A DNA stretch of 64,000 nt, from positions 2,728,001 through 2,792,000 of the forward strand of contig NZ_CP051261.1 of the NCBI RefSeq assembly GCF_014236855.1, read 5' to 3'. The notes below the pieces were generated by a model. The model saw only the letters and a list, made by a program, of their open reading frames with translations, was not told the DNA's origin and searched no databases. Positions within the stretch are counted from its first letter, which is position 1. Every line of letters begins with the position of its first letter. Source of the DNA: Xanthomonas sp. SI. Its GTDB lineage: Bacteria; Pseudomonadota; Gammaproteobacteria; Xanthomonadales; Xanthomonadaceae. Both the position numbers and the translations under genes were made by a program. Below are positions 20,804-31,187 of the stretch, in pieces.

Positions 20804-20822
20804 GCCCGGCATTCGGCCGGGC
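20804..20822. terminator. Hairpin between convergent rpfC and rpfF
   Basis: Arms 20804-20810 and 20816-20822 form a 7-bp G+C stem with a 5-base loop, in the 51-bp gap between the facing stop codons. It has no U-tract but could end both transcripts. Confidence 0.55.
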
Positions 20823-20848
20823 CCGGGCCCCCTTCCGGTCTGAGTCTT

Positions 20849-21724
20849 CTAGGCGAGCGCGGCGACGTTGTGCGCGCGCCGCGTCTGGGCCCGCACCAAT
20901 CGGTCCATCATGCGTAGCGACTTGTCGTCTAACGCAAGCGCCGCGTCTACCCAGACTTCGGTGATGGCCATCAGTTCCCGCAACGACACGTGTTGCGAAA
21001 TGCGGCGCGCCGCGTTCATCGCGAGATAGGACAGCTTGCTGCGCTGCTGGATGCGGATCAGTTCCTCGACCGCCGCCTTTCCCTCGCCCCTGGGTACCAG
21101 GATGTCGACCACGCCGAGTGCATGCATCTGCTCGCTGCTGTAGACCGTTCCTTCCAGAATGATCTTCTCGGCCAGCTGCGGCGATACGCGCTGGCACAGG
21201 AAGGAGTAGGCGCCCATGCCCGGAAACAGGCCGAACATCACCTCCGGCAAGCCCATGCCGACGCCTTCCTCCGCCACGATGGTGTGGCATGCCAGCGCCA
21301 TCTCCAGGCCGCCGCCCAGGGCGTCGCCCTGCAGCAACGCGATGGTCCGCACGTCGCCGCCGAGGCCGGTATGCAGGGTATGCACGCCTTCCACGCAACG
21401 CTTGGCGTAGGCGAGCAAGCTGTCCCTGTCGCGCAAGCGAATGAGCTGGGTAAACAGTTCCAGGTCTCCGCCGAGGTTGAACACGTTCGCATCCGAGGCC
21501 AATACGAAGTGCCGCAGTTGCCCGCGCTGCAGCGTATTGCCGCCGCTCAGGGTGATCGCATCGGTAAAGCTCCACATGTCGTCGAGCAGATCGTCCCTGA
21601 AGCACGGGCGGGCGCCGACGGCCGCATCGTTGTGCATGAACATCCAATGCGCGTTGCCATCCGCGCTCGACTCGACGCGGATGGTGGGGAAGCTCGGGTT
21701 GAAGAAGCGTTTGTCAACGTTCAT
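20849..21724 (-). CDS. rpfF: RpfF, DSF synthase (crotonase family)
   Basis: RpfF makes cis-11-methyl-2-dodecenoic acid (DSF) by dehydrating 3-hydroxyacyl-ACP and cleaving the thioester. The 291-residue crotonase-fold protein keeps both catalytic glutamates, Glu141 (GGGLEMALA) and Glu161 (LPEVMFGLFPGMGAYS), at the same numbers as in X. campestris. That also supports ATG 21724, which has GAGGAAA ahead of it. The gene converges on rpfC and lies 255 bp downstream of rpfB on the same strand, with a hairpin between. rpfBF co-transcription plus a separate rpfF promoter is known in Xanthomonas; I could not pick the promoter with confidence. Confidence 0.97.
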   Translation of the reverse strand: MNVDKRFFNPSFPTIRVESSADGNAHWMFMHNDAAVGARPCFRDDLLDDMWSFTDAITLSGGNTLQRGQLRHFVLASDANVFNLGGDLELFTQLIRLRDRDSLLAYAKRCVEGVHTLHTGLGGDVRTIALLQGDALGGGLEMALACHTIVAEEGVGMGLPEVMFGLFPGMGAYSFLCQRVSPQLAEKIILEGTVYSSEQMHALGVVDILVPRGEGKAAVEELIRIQQRSKLSYLAMNAARRISQHVSLRELMAITEVWVDAALALDDKSLRMMDRLVRAQTRRAHNVAALA

Positions 21725-21947
21725 GGGATTTCCTCGGTGTTTTGGTTGGCAGCGGAACGGCGTGCGCGGCGCCGGGGGGACGGCGCGCGAGCCGATGCTA
21801 CACCTACGGAAACAGAGGACTGATGGCGCCTTGGACGGAGAAATTCACGTCTTGTGGCGGGCATGGCTGGCCACAGCCATGCGTCTTGGCGGCAGGGCCG
21901 AGAAGCGAGGGTAACGGCGGAGTGTGTCTGGCCTGCGCCCGCCGCGC

Positions 21948-21970
21948 GGCGTGGACCTGGAGTCCACGCC
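21948..21970 (-). terminator. Hairpin after rpfB
   Basis: Arms 21948-21956 and 21962-21970 form a perfect 9-bp stem with a 5-base loop, 10 bases beyond the rpfB stop. There is no U-tract. It could lower read-through from rpfB into rpfF. Confidence 0.5.
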
Positions 21971-21979
21971 AGTGGCGAC

Positions 21980-23665
21980 CTAGGCGGCCGGCGGGCTGTC
22001 GCGCAATTCCCGCCGCAGGATCTTGCCGACGTTGGTCTTGGGCAGTTCCTTGCGGAACTCGACGATGCGCGGATGCTTGTAGCCGGTCAGGTTGGCGCGG
22101 GCGTGGGCCTTGACGTCCTCGGCGGTGAGGTTGGGGTCCTTCTTGACGATGACCACCTTGACCACTTCGCCGGATTTCTCGTCCGGCACGCCGACCGCGG
22201 CCACTTCCAGTACGCCGGGCATCATCGCGATCACGTCCTCGACCTCGTTCGGGTACACGTTGAAGCCGGAGACCAGGATCATGTCCTTCTTGCGGTCGAC
22301 GATATAGAAGAAGCCCTGCGGATCCATCCGTGCCATGTCGCCGGTGTGCAGCCAGCCGTCGGCATCGATCGCGCCGGCGGTTTCCTCGGGGCGGCGCCAG
22401 TAGCCCTTCATCACCTGCGGGCCCTTGATGCACAGCTCGCCGACGTCGCCGGGCGCCATGATCTGGCCCTGGTCGTCCTTGACGCAGGCGTCGGTGGACG
22501 GGATCGGCAGGCCGATGGCGCCGTTGTATTCCTGCAGCGTCAGCGGGTTGATGCAGGCGGCGGGCGAGGTCTCGGTCAGGCCGTAGGCCTCGACCAGGGT
22601 CAACCCGGTCACCTGCTTCCAGCGCTCGGCCACGGCGCGCTGCACCGCCATGCCGCCGCCCAGGGTGAACTTCAACGTCGAGAAATCCACCTTGTCGAAG
22701 CCGGGCGTGTTGAGCAGGCCGTTGAACAGCGTGTTGACCCCGGTGAAGGCGGTGAAGCGGGTCTTCTGCAACTCCTTGACGAAGCCGGGCATGTCGCGCG
22801 GATTGCTGATCAGGTGGTTGAGGCCGCCGAGCTTCATGAACACCAGGCCGTTCGCGGTCAGCGCGAAGATGTGGTACAGCGGCAGCGCGGTGATGATGAC
22901 TTCCTTGCCTTCCTCCAGCTTGCCGGTCGCCGCGATCCAGGCGCCGGCCTGCAGCATGTTGGCGACCAGGTTGCGGTGGGTCAGCATCGCGCCCTTGGCC
23001 ACGCCGGTGGTGCCGCCGGTGTACTGCAGGAAGGCGATGTCGTCCGGTTCGATGTCCAGTTGCGGCAGCGTATGCAGGCGGCCCAGGGTCAGCGTGTCGC
23101 GGAAGCGCACCGCGTTGGGGATATCGTAGTCGGGTACCAGCTTCTTGACGTACTTGAGCACGAAGTTGACCAGCGCGCCCTTCGGAAAGCCGAGCATGTC
23201 GCCCAGGCCGGTGGTGATGACCTGCTTGAGCTGCGTGTCGGCCAGCACGTCCTGCACGGTCTTGGCGAAGTTGTCGATCACCACGATCGCGCTGGCGCCG
23301 GAGTCGATCAGTTGGTGGCGCAGTTCGCGCGGCGTGTACAGCGGATTGACGTTGACCACGGTCATGCCGGCCAGCAGCACGCCGAAGGTGGCGATCGGGT
23401 ACTGCAGGCAGTTGGGCATCATCAGCGCGACGCGGTCGCCCTTCTTCAGCTGCAACTCGCCCAGCAGATAGGCGGCGAAGTGCCGGGCCAGTTCGCCGGC
23501 CTCGCGGTAGGTCAGGGTCTTGCCGAAGTTGCAGTAGGCCGGACGGTCGCCGAACTTGGCGACGGAGGTTTCGAAGACGGCGGCGACGGATCGGTACTCG
23601 TTGACGTCGATCTCGGCGGGAATGCTGGCCGGATAACTCTGCAACCACGGACGTTCCTGACTCAT
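21980..23665 (-). CDS. rpfB: RpfB, long-chain fatty acyl-CoA ligase
   Basis: RpfB activates fatty acids with ATP and CoA, and in Xanthomonas is implicated in DSF turnover. The 561 residues form an ANL-superfamily adenylating enzyme. The P-loop-like motif is [18 protein letters not shown] (about 212-229). A5 is AYGLTETSP, the [13 protein letters not shown] segment is intact, and the C-terminal lysine motif is [18 protein letters not shown] 23665 is preceded by GGGGGAG on the coding strand. It lies upstream of rpfF on the same strand and is divergent from the small lipoprotein gene. Confidence 0.96.
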   Translation of the reverse strand: MSQERPWLQSYPASIPAEIDVNEYRSVAAVFETSVAKFGDRPAYCNFGKTLTYREAGELARHFAAYLLGELQLKKGDRVALMMPNCLQYPIATFGVLLAGMTVVNVNPLYTPRELRHQLIDSGASAIVVIDNFAKTVQDVLADTQLKQVITTGLGDMLGFPKGALVNFVLKYVKKLVPDYDIPNAVRFRDTLTLGRLHTLPQLDIEPDDIAFLQYTGGTTGVAKGAMLTHRNLVANMLQAGAWIAATGKLEEGKEVIITALPLYHIFALTANGLVFMKLGGLNHLISNPRDMPGFVKELQKTRFTAFTGVNTLFNGLLNTPGFDKVDFSTLKFTLGGGMAVQRAVAERWKQVTGLTLVEAYGLTETSPAACINPLTLQEYNGAIGLPIPSTDACVKDDQGQIMAPGDVGELCIKGPQVMKGYWRRPEETAGAIDADGWLHTGDMARMDPQGFFYIVDRKKDMILVSGFNVYPNEVEDVIAMMPGVLEVAAVGVPDEKSGEVVKVVIVKKDPNLTAEDVKAHARANLTGYKHPRIVEFRKELPKTNVGKILRRELRDSPPAA

Positions 23666-23773
23666 GTACTCCCCCCTCGTGTGGAATGCTGCCGCACGCC
23701 GACGCAACGCTGCGGCGTGGCGAGTGGCAGGATACCGTCCCGCATGGAAAAGGCGAAACCTGGAGAAAATCCG

Positions 23774-24208
23774 ATGCGACAGGCATGGGCGTGGGGATGG
23801 GGATGCGCGTTGCTGCTGGCCTTGCCCGGCTGCCAGCGCGATTCGGCGGAACAGCGGCTGCGCAAGGACATCGCCGCGATGCAGGAGGCGGTGGAGGAAC
23901 ATCGCCTGCGCGATGCGATGGCCGCGGTGGCCGAGGATTTCGCGGGCGAGGCGGGGATGGATCGTGCTGCGCTGCACAACCTGTTGCGCGCGCAATTCCT
24001 GGCCAACGCGCGGATCGGAGTGAACACCGGACCGCTGTCGATCGCGCTGCAGGGCGACGACGCTACGGTGCGGTTCGACGCGGTGGTCAGCGGCGGCGAC
24101 GCGCGTTTGCTGTCGGAGCGGATGCAGCGCTACGCAGTGGTCACCGGCTGGCGCGAGCAGGACGGGCGCTGGCGGCTGCGGCATGCGCATTGGAGTGCGG
24201 TGCCGTAG
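23774..24208 (+). CDS. Small lipoprotein of unknown function
   Basis: A 144-residue product with a lipoprotein signal peptide and lipobox LLLALPGC (Cys at about residue 20). The mature domain ([20 protein letters not shown], then strands ending [15 protein letters not shown]) suggests an NTF2/SnoaL-like cone fold. That is only a structural guess. ATG 23774 follows GGAG at good distance; an in-frame ATG at 23743 would spoil the signal peptide. It is divergent from rpfB with a 108-bp gap. Nothing ties it directly to DSF signalling except its place. Confidence 0.8.
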   Translation: MRQAWAWGWGCALLLALPGCQRDSAEQRLRKDIAAMQEAVEEHRLRDAMAAVAEDFAGEAGMDRAALHNLLRAQFLANARIGVNTGPLSIALQGDDATVRFDAVVSGGDARLLSERMQRYAVVTGWREQDGRWRLRHAHWSAVP

Positions 24209-24236
24209 CGAGCCGCGGGTAGGGCGAAGCCGCAAT

Positions 24237-24259
24237 CGCCCCGTTCGGGAAACGGGGCG
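24237..24259 (+). terminator. Hairpin after lipoprotein gene
   Basis: Arms 24237-24245 and 24251-24259 form a perfect 9-bp stem (CGCCCCGTT/AACGGGGCG) with a 5-base loop, 29 bases after the stop. There is no U-tract. Confidence 0.55.
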
Positions 24260-24357
24260 CCTTCAATGCTGTCGTTGTGGCGGGCAAAGACCCGTTATTT
24301 CCAAACGCCATGCAGATGAGCGGGCGTGCGCGCGAGCGGCAGTGCATACCCGCGCGC

Positions 24358-24392
24358 GCATGCGCGGCGCCCGTGCAGGACGCCGCGCATGC
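24358..24392 (-). terminator. Hairpin after acnA
   Basis: Arms 24358-24369 and 24381-24392 form a perfect 12-bp stem with an 11-base loop, 10 bases beyond the acnA stop on the coding strand. Confidence 0.6.
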
Positions 24393-24401
24393 CATGGCCG
24401 C

Positions 24402-27170
<2,769 letters not shown>

Positions 27171-27263
27171 CACGGAACTCCTATGGCGTCGCGGCTGTAG
27201 GGACTGCGGTCATTCTGACCGATTCAGTGTGTACGGAGGGTGTGACCGGGACTGTATGCGGGC

Positions 27264-27292
27264 TTGAGTATGACGCTTCAAGTATGTAAAAT
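27264..27292 (+). promoter_or_regulatory. Candidate sigma-70 promoter of the toxin-antitoxin pair
   Basis: TTGAGT (27264-27269) and TAAAAT (27287-27292) are separated by 17 bp, 26 bp before the antitoxin ATG. A small inverted repeat GGTCA/TGACC at 27209-27221 lies between this and acnA and could be an operator for either gene. Confidence 0.55.
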
Positions 27293-27318
27293 TCGTGCAT
27301 ACCTTGCGGAGTTCGCCC

Positions 27319-27576
27319 ATGGAAGCCACCGTCGCCGAGCGCGGTCAGATCACCTTGCCCAAGGCCGTACGCGATGCGCTGGGACTGAGCAAGGGCACCA
27401 TCCTGAAGGTGGAGCTGGACGGCGGCCGCATCATCCTGCGCAAGAGCGTGGACGATGCGATCTCGCGCGCCCGCGGCCGCTTCAAGCTGGACGGCTTCGC
27501 CAGCACCGACGAGGCGATGCGCGCGATCCGCGGCCGCGCGCCGGGCGATCCGTTCGGATCCGACCCCAAGGCATGA
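27319..27576 (+). CDS. AbrB/SpoVT-type antitoxin
   Basis: An 85-residue protein with an N-terminal swapped-hairpin AbrB domain (VAERGQITLPKAVRDALGLSKGTILKVEL, then GGRIILRK). This fold binds the operon's own promoter in many toxin-antitoxin systems. The C-terminal half (FKLDGFASTDEAMRAIRGR) should wrap the toxin. ATG 27319 follows GGAG; an upstream in-frame GTG at 27295 is less likely. The stop overlaps the PIN toxin start (ATGA), so the pair is translationally coupled. Confidence 0.88.
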   Translation: MEATVAERGQITLPKAVRDALGLSKGTILKVELDGGRIILRKSVDDAISRARGRFKLDGFASTDEAMRAIRGRAPGDPFGSDPKA

Positions 27577-27980
27577 TCGCGATCGACTCGTCCGTGCTGG
27601 TGGACCTGCTGGCCGACGGCCCGCAGGCCGATGCCGCCGAAGCCTGCCTGCGCCAATGCCTGAGCACCGGCCCGGTGGTGGTGTGCGACATCGTCCTGGC
27701 CGAAGTCTGCGGCGCGTTGCGCGACGGCGCCGAGGCGCTGTCGGTGCTGGAGGACATGAGCATCCGCTTCAATGCGCTGGAGGCCAAGTCGGCGTTGCGC
27801 GCCGGCGAGATGCAGCGCCGTTTCCGCGCCCGCGGCGGCCAGCGCGAGCGGGTGGTGGCCGATTTCCTGATCGGTGCCCACGCGCTGCTGCAATGCGACG
27901 GACTGATCACCCGCGACGACGGCTTTTTCCGCGACTACTTCAAGGGCCTGAAGATCATCGTGCCCAAGCCGTCCGCCTGA
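27573..27980 (+). CDS. VapC-type PIN-domain toxin
   Basis: A 135-residue PIN-domain protein, typical of type II toxins that cut RNA. Acidic active-site residues are visible at Asp5 ([11 protein letters not shown]), Glu42 (LAEVCGAL), Asp96 ([10 protein letters not shown]) and the TRDDGFF segment near residue 115. All appear intact. It overlaps the antitoxin gene by four bases. The pair is wedged between the two aconitase genes, separated from acnB by 58 bp. The RNA target cannot be read from the sequence. Confidence 0.88.
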   Translation: MIAIDSSVLVDLLADGPQADAAEACLRQCLSTGPVVVCDIVLAEVCGALRDGAEALSVLEDMSIRFNALEAKSALRAGEMQRRFRARGGQRERVVADFLIGAHALLQCDGLITRDDGFFRDYFKGLKIIVPKPSA

Positions 27981-28038
27981 CGCCGCCATTCGTTTCCCGC
28001 TTACCGCTCACCCCTACCGAAATTTCCGGAGAACCCGC

Positions 28039-30630
28039 ATGTTGGAAGCCTACCGCCACCACGTCGCAGAGCGCGCCGCGCTCGGTATCCCGCCGCTGCC
28101 GCTGAGCGCGCAGCAGACCGCCGAGGTCGTCGAGCTGCTGAAGCAGCCGCCCGCCGGCGAAGAGCAGTTCCTGGTCGAACTGCTGAGCCAGCGCGTGCCC
28201 GCCGGCGTCGACGACGCGGCCAAGGTCAAGGCCTCGTACCTGGCCGCGCTCGCCTTCGGCAGCGAGCAGTGCGCGCTGATCTCGCCCAAGCGCGCCACCG
28301 AACTGCTGGGCACCATGCTCGGCGGCTACAACATCCACCCGCTGATCGAGCTGCTGGACAACGCCGAACTCGGCGCGGTCGCCGCCGAAGGCCTCAAGCA
28401 CACGCTGCTGATCTTCGATGCGTTCCACGATGTGCAGGAAAAGGCCGAAGCCGGCAACGCGCACGCCAAGGCGGTGCTGCAGAGCTGGGCCGACGCGGAG
28501 TGGTTCACCAGCAAGCCGGAAGTGCCGCAGAGCCTGACCGTCAGCGTGTTCAAGGTGCCGGGCGAGACCAACACCGACGACCTGTCGCCGGCGCCGGACG
28601 CGACCACGCGTCCGGACATCCCGATGCACGCGCTGGCGATGCTGAAGAACAAGCGCGACGGCGCCGCGTTCGTGCCGGAAGAAGACGGCAAGCGCGGCCC
28701 GATCCAGGCGATCGCCGAGCTCAAGGCCAAGGGCCACCTGGTCGCCTACGTCGGCGACGTGGTCGGTACCGGTTCCTCGCGCAAGTCGGCGACCAATTCG
28801 GTGCTGTGGTGGACCGGCGAGGACATCCCGTTCATTCCGAACAAGCGTTTCGGCGGCGTGTGCCTGGGTTCGAAGATCGCGCCGATCTTCTACAACACCA
28901 TGGAAGACGCCGGCGCGCTGCCGATCGAGCTGGACGTGTCGCAGATGGAGCACGGCGACGTGGTCGAGCTGCGTCCGTACGACGGCAAGGCGCTGAAGAA
29001 CGGGCAGGTGATCGCCGAGTTCGCGATGAAGTCGGACGTGCTGTTCGACGAAGTGCGCGCCGGCGGCCGCATTCCGCTGATCGTCGGCCGCGGCCTGACC
29101 GCCAAGGCGCGCGAGTTCCTGGGCCTGCCGGCCTCGGATCTGTTCCGCCTGCCGATGGTGCCGCCGGATACCGGCAAGGGCTTCTCGCTGGCGCAGAAGA
29201 TGGTTGGTCGCGCCTGTGGTCTGCCGGAAGGCGAGGGCATGCGCCCGGGCACCTATTGCGAGCCGAAGATGACCTCGGTGGGCTCGCAGGACACCACCGG
29301 GCCGATGACCCGCGACGAGCTGAAGGACCTGGCCTGCCTGGGCTTCTCCGCCGACCTGGTGATGCAGTCGTTCTGCCACACCGCCGCGTATCCGAAGCCG
29401 GTGGACGTCAAGACCCACCACACCCTGCCTGAGTTCATCTCCACCCGCGGCGGCGTGTCGCTGCGTCCGGGCGATGGCGTGATTCACAGCTGGCTCAACC
29501 GCATGCTGCTGCCCGACACCGTCGGCACCGGCGGCGATTCGCACACGCGTTTCCCGATCGGCATTTCGTTCCCGGCCGGCTCCGGCCTGGTCGCGTTCGC
29601 CGCCGCCACCGGGGTCATGCCGCTGGACATGCCGGAGAGCGTGCTGGTGCGCTTCAAGGGCGAGATGCAGCCGGGCGTGACCCTGCGCGACCTGGTCAAC
29701 GCGATCCCGCTGTACGCGATCAAGGATGGCCTGCTGACCGTGGCCAAGCAGGGCAAGAAGAACATCTTCTCCGGCCGCATCCTGGAGATCGAAGGGTTGC
29801 CGAACCTGAAGGTGGAGCAGGCGTTCGAATTGTCCGATGCCTCGGCCGAGCGTTCGGCGGCCGGCTGCACTGTGCACCTGGACAAGGCGCCGATCATCGA
29901 ATACCTGACCAGCAACATCACCCTGCTGCGCTGGATGATCGCCGAGGGCTATGCCGACGCGCGCACCCTGGGCCGCCGCATCAAGAAGATGGAAGAGTGG
30001 CTGGCCGATCCGCAGCTGCTCGAGCCCGATGCCGACGCCGAGTACGCCGCGGTGATCGAGATCGATCTGGCCGATATCCATGAGCCGATCGTGGCGTGCC
30101 CGAACGACCCGGACGACGTCAAGACGCTGTCCGAAGTCGCCGGCGCGGCGATCGACGAGGTGTTCATCGGCTCGTGCATGACCAACATCGGCCACTTCCG
30201 CGCCGCGGCCAAGCTGCTGGAAGGCAAGCGCGACATCCCGACCCGCCTGTGGGTCGCGCCGCCGACCAAGATGGACGCCTCCGAGCTGACCAAGGAAGGC
30301 CACTACGGCACCTTCGGTGCGGCCGGCGCGCGCATGGAAATGCCGGGCTGCTCGCTGTGCATGGGCAACCAGGCGCAGGCGCGCGAGGGCGCCACGGTGT
30401 TCTCCACCTCCACGCGTAACTTCCCGAACCGCCTGGGCCGCAACACCAACGTGTACCTGGGTTCGGCGGAACTGGCTGCGATCTGTTCGCGTCTGGGCCG
30501 CATCCCGACCAAGGACGAGTACATGGCCGACGTGGGCGTGATCAAGACCAGTGGCGAGCAGATCTACCGCTACATGAACTTCGACCAGATCCAGGAATAC
30601 CAGGACGTGGCCGATACGGTCGCCGCCTGA
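28039..30630 (+). CDS. acnB: Aconitate hydratase B / 2-methylisocitrate dehydratase
   Basis: AcnB is the main TCA-cycle aconitase and often also acts in the methylcitrate cycle. At 863 residues it is full length, with the N-terminal HEAT-like domain peculiar to AcnB ([20 protein letters not shown]). The swivel domain is next ([16 protein letters not shown]). The catalytic core has iron-sulfur cysteines in [14 protein letters not shown] and [22 protein letters not shown] precedes the ATG. A strong intrinsic terminator follows. Having both acnA and acnB in one locus, divergently arranged around a toxin-antitoxin pair, is notable. Confidence 0.97.
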   Translation: MLEAYRHHVAERAALGIPPLPLSAQQTAEVVELLKQPPAGEEQFLVELLSQRVPAGVDDAAKVKASYLAALAFGSEQCALISPKRATELLGTMLGGYNIHPLIELLDNAELGAVAAEGLKHTLLIFDAFHDVQEKAEAGNAHAKAVLQSWADAEWFTSKPEVPQSLTVSVFKVPGETNTDDLSPAPDATTRPDIPMHALAMLKNKRDGAAFVPEEDGKRGPIQAIAELKAKGHLVAYVGDVVGTGSSRKSATNSVLWWTGEDIPFIPNKRFGGVCLGSKIAPIFYNTMEDAGALPIELDVSQMEHGDVVELRPYDGKALKNGQVIAEFAMKSDVLFDEVRAGGRIPLIVGRGLTAKAREFLGLPASDLFRLPMVPPDTGKGFSLAQKMVGRACGLPEGEGMRPGTYCEPKMTSVGSQDTTGPMTRDELKDLACLGFSADLVMQSFCHTAAYPKPVDVKTHHTLPEFISTRGGVSLRPGDGVIHSWLNRMLLPDTVGTGGDSHTRFPIGISFPAGSGLVAFAAATGVMPLDMPESVLVRFKGEMQPGVTLRDLVNAIPLYAIKDGLLTVAKQGKKNIFSGRILEIEGLPNLKVEQAFELSDASAERSAAGCTVHLDKAPIIEYLTSNITLLRWMIAEGYADARTLGRRIKKMEEWLADPQLLEPDADAEYAAVIEIDLADIHEPIVACPNDPDDVKTLSEVAGAAIDEVFIGSCMTNIGHFRAAAKLLEGKRDIPTRLWVAPPTKMDASELTKEGHYGTFGAAGARMEMPGCSLCMGNQAQAREGATVFSTSTRNFPNRLGRNTNVYLGSAELAAICSRLGRIPTKDEYMADVGVIKTSGEQIYRYMNFDQIQEYQDVADTVAA

Positions 30631-30650
30631 TTTAGGCGCTCGAACGCTGT

Positions 30651-30685
30651 AACGAAAAAGCCCGGCGATGCCGGGCTTTTTCGTT
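30651..30685 (+). terminator. Intrinsic terminator of acnB
   Basis: Arms 30651-30666 and 30670-30685 form a perfect 16-bp stem with a 3-base loop. The stem carries A and T runs on its two sides (AAAAAGCCCGGC / GCCGGGCTTTTT), so it can work in both directions. It starts 21 bases after the stop. Confidence 0.92.
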
Positions 30686-30777
30686 TGCGCTTGGCCCTGC
30701 AGCAGGGCCATGCCGATGCGGCGAAAATACTGGCGCCGACGCCGAAGGTCGCACCGGCACCGCCCTGCTGATCCAAA

Positions 30778-31030
30778 GCCCCTCTCCCCCCGGGAGAGGG
30801 GTTGGGGTGAGGGTACGGCGCGAAGCGTCTCGCGGAGTTGGGTGCACGAGGCTGCGCCCGTACCCTCATCCGCCCCTTCGGGGCACCTTCTCCCGAAGGG
30901 AGAAGGAAACAGCCGCTTGGCCCCTCTCCCCTCGGGAAAGGGGTTGGGGTGAGGGTATGGCGCGAAAGCGACTCGCTGAGTTTGGGTACATGAGGCTTCG
31001 CGCGTACCCTCATCCCTCCCTTCGGTTCGG
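30778..31030. repeat. Two tandem copies of the ~144-bp repeat
   Basis: Copies of the same unit as in the 9861-10456 array start at about 30778 and 30920; the second copy decays after CCGTACCCTCATCC-like sequence near 31015. A single short palindrome of the GGAGCGGCTTCAGCCGC type follows at 31101-31133 (diverged: GTCGCGGTTGAAACCGCTCC). Apart from these I see no gene in 30686-31187. Confidence 0.85.
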
Positions 31031-31187
31031 TCGCGTCGTGCTGCCGGAGCGGTTCGCATCTGGATCTATCGCAGCGCTGGCCGGCATTCCGACTTCGTTG
31101 GTCGCGGTTGAAACCGCTCCTACAGTGCACCCAGCATGCTCTCTGTATGAGAGGTTCAACTGCAACCGGTTGCGTAACGACAAGCAC

